Source of the DNA: Acidimicrobiaceae bacterium
Lineage (GTDB): Bacteria > Actinomycetota > Acidimicrobiia > Acidimicrobiales > Ilumatobacteraceae
DNA length: 9,795 nt
Direction: 5' to 3'
Assembly (NCBI GenBank): GCA_003455715.1
Contig: DMQJ01000096.1
Coordinates: 895-10,689, forward strand
Under the pieces are notes generated by a model. That model was not told the origin of the DNA. It made no database searches and saw only the letters and a list, made by a program, of their open reading frames with translations. Below are positions 1 through 5,875 of this stretch, in pieces. The position numbers were made by a program, and so were the translations under genes. How positions within the stretch are numbered: position 1 is the first letter of the stretch; every line of letters starts with the position of its first letter.

Positions 1-246
<246 letters not shown>

Positions 247-252
247 GAGAGG
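247..252 (+). promoter_or_regulatory. Shine-Dalgarno site of pheT
   Basis: GAGAGG begins directly after the pheS stop codon and lies 9 bases before the pheT ATG at 262. It supports that start and indicates that pheT is translated from the pheS message. Confidence 0.75.
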
Positions 253-261
253 CCGACCGAC

Positions 262-2616
262 ATGAAGATCGTTCATTCCTGGCTGTTGGACCTCTGCCCC
301 GGGCTTCCCGATGACCCCGACGCCATCTCCGACGCCCTCAGCGACCTTGGCCTCGCCGTCGAGTCGGTCGACCGCGTCGGTGCCACCGTGGCCGGTGTCA
401 TCACCGCCAAGGTGCTGCGCACCGAACGCCACCCCGACGCCGCCAAGGTGCACCGCGTGTTCGTCGACGCCGGCGACGGTGAGGAGCGCCACGTGTGGTG
501 CGGCGCCTTCAACATGAGCCCCGGTGACGTGATCCCGTTGGCCACCGGCGGCACGCTGATGCCCGATGGCCGCCTGATCGAGCCCAAGCCCATCCTCGGT
601 ATCCCCAGCCAGGGCATGCTCTGCAGCGCCCGCGAGTTGGGGCTGGGCGACGACCACAGTGGCATCCTGCTGCTGCCGCACGACACGCCACTCGGCATGC
701 CTTACGGCGAGGCGCTCGGCCTGCAGGAGGAGATCGTCTACGACATCGACGTGCTCCGCAACCGGCCCGACGCCTATGGCCACGTGGGTGTGGCTCGCGA
801 CCTCGCGGCCCGCTTCGGTGTGCCGTTCGCGTACACCCCGGCAGCGATGGAGGCCACCGGCACGCCCCTCACCGCCTCGGTCGAACTGGTCGACGGCGAC
901 CGCTGCCCTCGGTTCACCAGCGTCGTCATCAGCGGCGTGCGTGTGTCGCATTCACCCGACTGGATGGCCAGCCGCCTCAGCGCGGCCGGAATGCGCCCGA
1001 TCAACAACGTGGTCGACGTCAGCAACTACGTGATGCTGGAGTGCAACCGCCCGAACCACGCCTACGACTACGAAACACTGGGCGGCAAGGGGTTCCGCGT
1101 GCGGCTGGCGGCCGAAGGCGAGACCCTCGTGACGCTCGACGGCGTGGAGCGCACGCTCACGACCGACGACCTGCTGATCTGCGACGCCACCGACCGTCCA
1201 ATCGGTCTCGCCGCCATCATGGGCGGCCAGAACACCGAGATCAGCGACGCCACCACCACCGTCGCGCTCGAGACCGCGTGGTTCGAACCGATGGCCATCA
1301 TGCGCAGCGTGGTGCGAACGGGGCTGCGTAGCGAGGCGTCGGCGCGTTTCGAGCGGGGGATGGACCCTCACGACATCTGGTCGGGCGTGGCGCGGTTCGT
1401 CGAACTCCTGCGGCTCACCTGTCCCGACCTCGTCGTGCACGACGGCGCAGTCGATGCTCGAAGCGAGCACGTGCCGCCGATCACCACCATCACCGTTCGG
1501 CCCCAACGGGTGAGCGCCCTGCTCGGCACGGAGTTCACCGCCTCGCAGATCACCGCGCTCATCGAGCCGATCGGCTTCGCTTGCGCGCAGCAGGCCGACG
1601 GCTCGCTCTCCGTCTCCGTGCCTGCGTGGCGCCCGGACTGCACGCTCGAGATCGACATCGTCGAGGAAGTTGCGCGCCATTACGGCTACGACAAGCTGGG
1701 CAAGACGGTGCCCAAGTCGTCGCTTCCGGGAGGCCTTTCCCCGGTGCAGCAACGTCGGCGCCGCCTTCGCGACGTGTTGCTCGGTCTCGGCCTCAGCGAG
1801 GCGATGCCGCACCCGTTCCTCAGCGACGGCGACCTTGACCGCGCCGGTCTATCGGCCGACGCCGTCCGTCTGGTGAACCCGCTCATCGTGGGCGACGACG
1901 TGCTGCGCACCTCGCTACGCCCCGGCCTGCTGAAGGCCGTCGCGTTCAACGAGTCGCATCGCACCGTAGGCGCGCGTCTGTTCGAGGTGGGCCACGTGTA
2001 TCCGCCGAGCGACGACGTGCTGCCCGCGGAGTACGAGGCGTTGGGCGTCGTGTTGGCCGGTCAGGAGGCCCCGGCCGCTGTCGACGTGTGGCGCGAACTC
2101 GCCGCAGCGATGGGATGGGGTGCCCGCATCGACCAGGGTTCGGTGCCGGCGGGCCTCCATCCTGGCCGTTCCGCCACCCTCAGCCTGGGCAAGGACGTGA
2201 TTGGTGCGGTGGGGGAAGTGCATCCCGACGTGCTCGATGCCTACGAGTTGACCGAGCGGGTTGCCGTGCTCGAGCTGAACCTCTCGGTGCTCCTTTCGAT
2301 GGAACCGAAGGTGCCGCAGTGGAAGGCCACGAGCCGGTTTCCGTCGAGCGACTTCGACCTTGCCTTCGTGGTGCCCGACAGCGCCACCGCGGAGAAGGTC
2401 GACAAGGCGATCCGCCAGGGTGCCGGTGGTGCCCTGGTCGACCTCTCGCTGTTCGACGTGTACCGCGGCCGGGGCGTTCCTGACGGGAGCCGAAGCCTTG
2501 CGTACCGCCTGCGCGTGCAGGCTGCCGACCGCACGCTCACCGATACCGACCTGGCGGGCATCCGAGAGAAGGTCGTGGCGGCCGTATCGAAACTCGGCGG
2601 CCAGCTGCGCGGCTGA
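262..2616 (+). CDS. pheT: Phenylalanyl-tRNA synthetase beta subunit
   Basis: The 784-residue product has the normal length for bacterial-type PheT (about 790). It partners PheS in the cytoplasmic alpha2-beta2 synthetase; the beta subunit binds tRNA and edits mischarged Tyr-tRNA-Phe. Domains in order: an N-terminal OB-fold tRNA-binding domain at about residues 45-155 (HPDAAKV at 57; PSQGMLCSARELGL); the B3/B4 editing domain at about 215-395 (GLRSEASARFERGMDP from 354); the B5 domain at about 405-480 (WRPDCTLEIDIVEEVARHYG from 456); a class II synthetase-like core; and the C-terminal ferredoxin-fold anticodon-binding domain (FDX-ACB) from about 690 (SRFPSSDFDLAF). The start is fixed by a Shine-Dalgarno site 9 bases upstream. 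The gene ends only 18 bases before the end of the opposing yqgE gene. The domains look intact and in-frame throughout. Confidence 0.98.
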   Translation: MKIVHSWLLDLCPGLPDDPDAISDALSDLGLAVESVDRVGATVAGVITAKVLRTERHPDAAKVHRVFVDAGDGEERHVWCGAFNMSPGDVIPLATGGTLMPDGRLIEPKPILGIPSQGMLCSARELGLGDDHSGILLLPHDTPLGMPYGEALGLQEEIVYDIDVLRNRPDAYGHVGVARDLAARFGVPFAYTPAAMEATGTPLTASVELVDGDRCPRFTSVVISGVRVSHSPDWMASRLSAAGMRPINNVVDVSNYVMLECNRPNHAYDYETLGGKGFRVRLAAEGETLVTLDGVERTLTTDDLLICDATDRPIGLAAIMGGQNTEISDATTTVALETAWFEPMAIMRSVVRTGLRSEASARFERGMDPHDIWSGVARFVELLRLTCPDLVVHDGAVDARSEHVPPITTITVRPQRVSALLGTEFTASQITALIEPIGFACAQQADGSLSVSVPAWRPDCTLEIDIVEEVARHYGYDKLGKTVPKSSLPGGLSPVQQRRRRLRDVLLGLGLSEAMPHPFLSDGDLDRAGLSADAVRLVNPLIVGDDVLRTSLRPGLLKAVAFNESHRTVGARLFEVGHVYPPSDDVLPAEYEALGVVLAGQEAPAAVDVWRELAAAMGWGARIDQGSVPAGLHPGRSATLSLGKDVIGAVGEVHPDVLDAYELTERVAVLELNLSVLLSMEPKVPQWKATSRFPSSDFDLAFVVPDSATAEKVDKAIRQGAGGALVDLSLFDVYRGRGVPDGSRSLAYRLRVQAADRTLTDTDLAGIREKVVAAVSKLGGQLRG

Positions 2617-2634
2617 CCCGACACTCCACGTCGA

Positions 2635-3234
2635 TCAGTTGGCGCTGAGGTTGTCGGGTGCCCGGGCCGCCCAGGCCAGCCGCCCGCCTTGGCGGCGCAG
2701 GACGGCTCGCCACAGGTCGTCGGGTTGGGTGGTGAAGACGTCGGCGTGCTCGGCGGGCAGCACCATCCACGACCCTTCGGCGAGTTCTCCGTCGAGCTGA
2801 TACGGCCCCCACCCCGAGTACCCGCGGAACACGCGGAGCTGGCGCACGTGTTCGGCCACCACAACAGGGTCGTGAGCGAGGTCGACGGAGCCCAGATCGC
2901 CCACCACGGGACTCCACGCCTCATCGGCCGGGCCATCGAGTCGGCCGAGGGCGATCAACGCGTCGAGCTCCACCGGCCCACCCTGGAACAGCACCGACGG
3001 AGGGGAGAGGTGTTCCGACCAGCGGGACAGCGGTTCGGGCAGGACGAGGTCGGTGGGCCGGTTGAGCACCACACCCACGGCGCCGTCGCGCGTGTGCTCG
3101 AGCATGTACACCACGGTGCGGTCGAAGTTGGGGTCGTCGAGCGGTGGGGTTGCCACGAGCAGTCGGCCCTTGCATGAGCCAGGTGTCACACCATCCAGAT
3201 CCACGTCACCATTGTGCCGTGACGGCGTCTTCAA
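2635..3234 (-). CDS. YqgE/AlgH family protein (UPF0301, DUF179)
   Basis: The conserved body matches the YqgE/AlgH family. GRLLVATPPLDDPNFDRTVV (residues 23-42), then EHTRDGAVGVVLNRP, are the family's N-terminal hallmark. FQGGPV, FRGYSGWGPYQLDGEL (the GYSGWG run at about 138) and LRRQGGRLAWAARAP near the C-terminus complete it. The biochemical role is unknown: AlgH was first linked to alginate regulation in Pseudomonas, but the family is widespread and no enzyme activity is established. No signal peptide or membrane segment is visible. I chose TTG at 3234-3232 (199 aa) because AGGGGG lies 6 bases upstream of it on the minus strand. GTG at 3204 (189 aa) or 3189 (184 aa) would be closer to the usual length (about 187) but has no clear ribosome site. 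The open frame continues upstream antisense to the next gene, but that extension has no family similarity. The gene is convergent with pheT and divergent from the DUF4230 gene. The family call is firm; the start is not. Confidence 0.9.
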   Translation of the reverse strand: MKTPSRHNGDVDLDGVTPGSCKGRLLVATPPLDDPNFDRTVVYMLEHTRDGAVGVVLNRPTDLVLPEPLSRWSEHLSPPSVLFQGGPVELDALIALGRLDGPADEAWSPVVGDLGSVDLAHDPVVVAEHVRQLRVFRGYSGWGPYQLDGELAEGSWMVLPAEHADVFTTQPDDLWRAVLRRQGGRLAWAARAPDNLSAN

Positions 3235-3240
3235 ATGGTT

Positions 3241-3246
3241 CCCCCT
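3241..3246 (-). promoter_or_regulatory. Shine-Dalgarno-like site favouring the TTG start of the yqgE-family gene
   Basis: Read on the minus strand this is AGGGGG, followed by six bases and then TTG (3234-3232). It is the best ribosome-site match near any candidate start of the gene. If the gene really starts at GTG 3204 or 3189, this match is chance. Confidence 0.5.
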
Positions 3247-3255
3247 GGAATCGAC

Positions 3256-3260
3256 AGGAG
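3256..3260 (+). promoter_or_regulatory. Shine-Dalgarno site deciding the start of the DUF4230 gene
   Basis: AGGAG lies 10 bases before ATG 3271. It favours 3271 over the in-frame upstream ATG at 3235, which has no purine-rich site ahead of it and would add 12 residues that spoil a clean N-terminal anchor. Confidence 0.7.
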
Positions 3261-3270
3261 ATATCACGCC

Positions 3271-3936
3271 ATGCGGAACAACGACACCCGCCGCCGCTTC
3301 CCCTCGCTGCTGCTCGGTCTCACCCTCATCGTCGGCCTGCTCGTGGCTGCCGGTGTCGTGATCGACCGACTGTGGGGCACGCCCTTCACCACCGAGACCG
3401 TCGACCATTCGCCGCCGGTGGTCATCGTCGATCTGCGTTCGCTCGCCGAGTTCCACGCCGCGCAGGGACAGTTCGAGGTCATCGTCGACCAGGAGCACGA
3501 CGTGTCCTGGATGCCATCTGCGCTGGCCGGCGAGCGAGTGCAGTTCGTCGGAGTGGGCACGGTCGACGCCGTCGTCGACTTCACCACGTTGTCGTCGGGT
3601 GCCGTCGTGGTCAGCGACGACGGCACCTCGGTGGTGGTCACCCTTCCTCTGCCCTACCTCGAGGAGCCGGTGCTCGATCGCGAGGAGAGCCACGTGATGA
3701 ACCGCGACCGCGGCCTGTTCAACCGCGTCGGTGGCATGTTCAGTGACAACCCGACAAGTGAGGAAGGGTTGTACGACGCCGCTGCGGAGAAGATGGCGGA
3801 AGCAGCGCAGACCACCGACCTGATCCAGCGGGCTGAAGACAACACGAAGTCGATGCTCTACACCTTGTTGCGCAACCTCGGTTTCGAGCACGTCGACGTG
3901 CGCTTCCAGGTGTCGTCGGCCGGCCCCTCCACCTGA
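3271..3936 (+). CDS. DUF4230 domain-containing membrane-anchored protein
   Basis: The 221-residue product begins with a short basic stretch (RRR at 7-9) and one hydrophobic segment at about residues 11-31 (LLLGLTLIVGLLVAAGVV). This predicts a single N-terminal transmembrane anchor or uncleaved signal, with the rest outside the cytoplasmic membrane. The body fits DUF4230: a beta-rich part (QFVGVGTVDAVVDF, then VVVTLPLPYLEEPVLD) is followed by a spacer and a helical C-terminal part with AEKMAEAAQTTDLIQRAEDN and LLRNLGFEHVDVRF. The function of the family is unknown, and no catalytic residues stand out. The gene is divergent from yqgE, and its stop codon lies 28 bases before the ARG boxes of argC. 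Its presence here looks like an insertion between pheST and the arginine operon rather than a functional link to either. No terminator is visible after it, so read-through into argC is possible. Confidence 0.82.
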   Translation: MRNNDTRRRFPSLLLGLTLIVGLLVAAGVVIDRLWGTPFTTETVDHSPPVVIVDLRSLAEFHAAQGQFEVIVDQEHDVSWMPSALAGERVQFVGVGTVDAVVDFTTLSSGAVVVSDDGTSVVVTLPLPYLEEPVLDREESHVMNRDRGLFNRVGGMFSDNPTSEEGLYDAAAEKMAEAAQTTDLIQRAEDNTKSMLYTLLRNLGFEHVDVRFQVSSAGPST

Positions 3937-3951
3937 TCCCCTCCACCTGAT
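3924..3951 (+). repeat. Perfect 14-bp tandem duplication across the DUF4230 stop codon
   Basis: The unit CCCCTCCACCTGAT occurs at 3924-3937 and again immediately at 3938-3951. The TGA in the first copy (3934-3936) is the stop codon of the DUF4230 gene. The second copy is untranslated and pushes that gene 14 bases away from the argC control region. It is most simply explained as a replication-slippage duplication. Confidence 0.9.
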
Positions 3952-3962
3952 CCTCCATCATG

Positions 3963-3980
3963 GTTGTATGTCCATGCAGG
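3963..3980 (+). promoter_or_regulatory. ARG box 1, putative ArgR operator half
   Basis: The core TGTATGTCCATGCA at 3965-3978 is an imperfect palindrome of the form TGNAT-N4-ATNCA. This is the same layout as the known ARG box (TGAAT-N4-ATTCA), with T and G replacing A and T at the variable positions. Extended to the usual 18 bp it spans 3963-3980. It is paired with a near-identical box 20 bp downstream, and argR is encoded in the operon it precedes. Confidence 0.75.
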
Positions 3981-3992
3981 TGACTGTATGGT
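3964..3992 (+). promoter_or_regulatory. Putative argC operon promoter
   Basis: TTGTAT at 3964-3969 resembles a -35 hexamer (TTGACA). After a 17-base spacer, TATGGT at 3987-3992 resembles a -10 hexamer (TATAAT, 4 of 6). Transcription would start at about 3999-4002, at or next to the argC ATG, giving a leaderless or nearly leaderless message. That fits the absence of any Shine-Dalgarno sequence before argC. Both hexamers lie inside the two ARG-box-like sites, so repressor binding would block the polymerase directly. The hexamer matches are modest and the operator palindromes constrain the same bases, so this is an inference. Confidence 0.45.
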
Positions 3993-4000
3993 CATGCATC
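3983..4000 (+). promoter_or_regulatory. ARG box 2, putative ArgR operator half
   Basis: The core TGTATGGTCATGCA at 3985-3998 differs from box 1 only at the two central bases. The 18-bp box ends one base before the argC ATG at 4002. The two boxes are separated by 2 bp (20 bp centre to centre), the face-matched tandem spacing that a hexameric ArgR uses. Only a site this close to the start could act by blocking transcription initiation or, if the message is leaderless, the very first transcribed bases. Confidence 0.75.
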
Positions 4001-4001
4001 T

Positions 4002-5018
4002 ATGGTTCGCGTGGGCATCATCGGCGCATCGGGTTACACCGGTGCGGAACTCCTTCGGCTGTGTGCGCAGCATCCTGCGTTCGAGGTGGTGTACGCCACC
4101 GGCGATACACAGGCGGGCACACGGGCTGCCGCCCTGTACCCGAGTCTCGCCGCCCGGTACCCCGACCTGGTGTTCGCCGAGTTCGACCCGGCACAGGCGC
4201 AGGCCCTCGACCTGGTGTTTCTCGGGCTACCACACGAAGCCAGTATGGCGCTCGCCCCCCAGCTGGTCGGCTCGGTGGGTTGCGTGGTCGACCTGTCGGC
4301 CGCGTATCGGTTGAAAGACTCGTCGCTGTACCCGACGTGGTACGGCTTCACCCACGATCAGCCGGAACTGCTGGCGTCTGCGGTGTACGGCCTGCCCGAA
4401 CTCCACCGCGCGACGTTGCGTGGTGCCTCGCTGGTTGCCACGCCCGGCTGCCACGTCACCGCGGCGACACTTGCGCTGGCGCCCTTGGTGCAGCGTGGGC
4501 TGGTGCGCCCCGACGGCATCGTGGTGAACAGCATCACGGGTGTCAGCGGTGCCGGCCGCGGCCTGAAGCACACCTCGCTCTTCTGCACCGCCGACGAAGA
4601 CGTCACCGCATACGGACTGCTCGACCACCGGCACACGCCCGAGATCGAGCAGGAGGTGGGTGCCCAGGTGTTGTTCACTCCGCACCTTGCCCCGATGAAC
4701 CGCGGCATTCTGGCCACGTGCTACGCCCGCCCCGCCGCCGACGTGAGCACCGCATCGCTACTGGCAGCGCTTGGTGACGCATACGCCGATGAGCCGTTCG
4801 TGGTGGTGGGGGAGGCCTCCCCGAGTACGAAAGCCACGCTCGGCAGCAACACCGCGCACCTCTCTGCGCGCTTCGACGAGCGCACGGGCACCGTGCTGGT
4901 GTTGAGCGCAATCGACAATCTCGCCAAGGGTGCATCGGGTGGAGCGGTGCAGGCCGCCAACGTCGCCCTCGGCCTGCCCGAGACCTCCGGCCTGTCGACG
5001 GTGGGGGTGTATCCGTGA
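4002..5018 (+). CDS. argC: N-acetyl-gamma-glutamyl-phosphate reductase
   Basis: ArgC (338 aa, normal length) reduces N-acetylglutamyl-5-phosphate to N-acetylglutamate semialdehyde with NADPH, the third step of arginine synthesis. The N-terminus VRVGIIGASGYTGAELLRL (residues 2-20) is the Rossmann dinucleotide-binding loop. The catalytic cysteine is C150 in ATPGCHVTAATLALAPL, and the active-site histidine is H228 in HLAPMNRGILAT. Most ArgC proteins have Tyr or Phe after the cysteine; this one has His. The start is forced: an in-frame TGA at 3981-3983 lies just upstream, with no other ATG, GTG or TTG codon before 4002. No Shine-Dalgarno sequence precedes it, so leaderless translation is likely. 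It is the first gene of the operon, directly behind two ARG boxes, and its stop overlaps the argB start (GTGA, 5015-5018). Confidence 0.97.
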   Translation: MVRVGIIGASGYTGAELLRLCAQHPAFEVVYATGDTQAGTRAAALYPSLAARYPDLVFAEFDPAQAQALDLVFLGLPHEASMALAPQLVGSVGCVVDLSAAYRLKDSSLYPTWYGFTHDQPELLASAVYGLPELHRATLRGASLVATPGCHVTAATLALAPLVQRGLVRPDGIVVNSITGVSGAGRGLKHTSLFCTADEDVTAYGLLDHRHTPEIEQEVGAQVLFTPHLAPMNRGILATCYARPAADVSTASLLAALGDAYADEPFVVVGEASPSTKATLGSNTAHLSARFDERTGTVLVLSAIDNLAKGASGGAVQAANVALGLPETSGLSTVGVYP

Positions 5019-5875
5019 GCGCGAGCGCAGCCGACAAGGCGGCCGTGTTGGTGGAGGCACTGCCCTACATCCGTCGGTTCGCAGGCCAGGTGGTGGTGGT
5101 GAAGTATGGCGGCAACGCCCTGGCCGGGGCCTCCGACGACGATGCCCTCTCCCTCTTCGCACAAGACATCGTGCTGATGCGCCAGGTGGGCATGCGGCCC
5201 GTGGTGGTGCATGGGGGCGGCCCGCAGATCAGCGATCTGATGAGCCGGCTCGGCAAGGTGACCGAGTTCCGCAACGGCCTGAGGGTCACCGACGCCGAGA
5301 CGGTCGACATCGCTCGCATGGTGCTCGTTGGCATGGTGAACCCCCAGTTGGTGAGCGCCGTCAATGTGCATGGCCCACTTGCCGTCGGAGTGAGCGGCGA
5401 AGACGCCGGCCTCATTCGTGCGGTGGCGCGCGACCCCGAACTCGGTTTCGTGGGCGACGTCGCGGCCATCAACCCGGGCATCCTCCAAGGGCTGCTCGAC
5501 GAAGGATTCGTCCCCATCGTGGCCACCATCGGTACCGACGAGCACGGACAGGCCTACAACATCAACGCCGACACGGTTGCCGGTGCCATCGCCCAGGCGT
5601 TGGCTGCCGAGAAGTTGGTGTATCTCACCGACATCGAGGGCTTGCGGCGAGTCGTCGACGACCCGTCGAGTCTCATCCGGCAAACCACTCCCGACGAACT
5701 CGACGCGCTCATGGCCGACGGCACCATTGCGGGAGGCATGATCCCGAAGGTCGAGAGTTGCGTCGCCGCGGTGCGCGCCGGTGTGCGGCGAGCCCACATT
5801 CTCGACGGGCGCATCCCGCACGTGTTGCTGCTCGAGTTCTTCACCGACGAGGGGATCGGAACGATGGTCAGATGA
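5015..5875 (+). CDS. argB: Acetylglutamate kinase
   Basis: ArgB (286 aa) phosphorylates N-acetylglutamate with ATP. It belongs to the amino-acid kinase family: KYGGNAL at residues 30-36 (K30, phosphate binding), HGGGPQI at 66-72 (substrate loop), NINADTVAGAIAQAL from 182 (D186, catalytic aspartate) and GGMIPKVESC (K245). The N-terminal helix before the kinase core (VLVEALPYIRRFAGQ) is the extension typical of arginine-inhibited hexameric kinases; short enzymes of the E. coli type lack it. Feedback inhibition by arginine is therefore inferred. Translation starts at GTG 5015, overlapping the argC stop by four bases, so the two are probably translationally coupled. In the mycobacterial order argJ would lie between argC and argB; here there is no room for it. 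Confidence 0.97.
   Translation: MSASAADKAAVLVEALPYIRRFAGQVVVVKYGGNALAGASDDDALSLFAQDIVLMRQVGMRPVVVHGGGPQISDLMSRLGKVTEFRNGLRVTDAETVDIARMVLVGMVNPQLVSAVNVHGPLAVGVSGEDAGLIRAVARDPELGFVGDVAAINPGILQGLLDEGFVPIVATIGTDEHGQAYNINADTVAGAIAQALAAEKLVYLTDIEGLRRVVDDPSSLIRQTTPDELDALMADGTIAGGMIPKVESCVAAVRAGVRRAHILDGRIPHVLLLEFFTDEGIGTMVR

Noticed and set aside
2616..2659. Inverted repeat ACCCGACA (2616-2623) / TGTCGGGT (2652-2659) over the convergent pheT and yqgE stops, with an inner TCAG/CTGA stem (2635-2638, 2645-2648).
   Set aside because: The loop is 28 bases, the right arm lies in yqgE codons and no T-tract follows on either strand, so it is not a convincing terminator. With only 18 bp between the genes, some overlap of the two transcripts is likely.
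3235..3270. Earlier ATG at 3235 as the start of the DUF4230 protein.
   Set aside because: It lacks a ribosome site, and the 12 extra residues would precede an otherwise standard basic-then-hydrophobic anchor; ATG 3271 has AGGAG 10 bases upstream.
3235..3891. Upstream extension of the yqgE frame giving a 418-residue open frame on the minus strand.
   Set aside because: The added part is antisense to the DUF4230 gene, has no similarity to the YqgE family and is rich in His/Arg/Val in the way of a GC-driven shadow frame.
3968..4777. Plus-strand open frame of 269 codons overlapping the ARG boxes and argC.
   Set aside because: It is out of frame with the unmistakable argC and Arg/Pro-rich; it begins inside the operator and shows no domain.
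4721..5821. Long minus-strand open frame (366 codons) antisense to argC and argB.
   Set aside because: It is His/Gly/Val-rich, has no recognisable domain and is explained by the high third-position GC of the opposite strand. Similar antisense frames occur under pheT (952-1812) and argF (7113-8027).
4930..5871. Upstream extension of the argD frame, giving a possible 713-residue protein overlapping argB.
   Set aside because: The extension is an Arg-rich shadow of argB; aminotransferase similarity begins at ATG 5872, which has the ATGA overlap seen across the operon.
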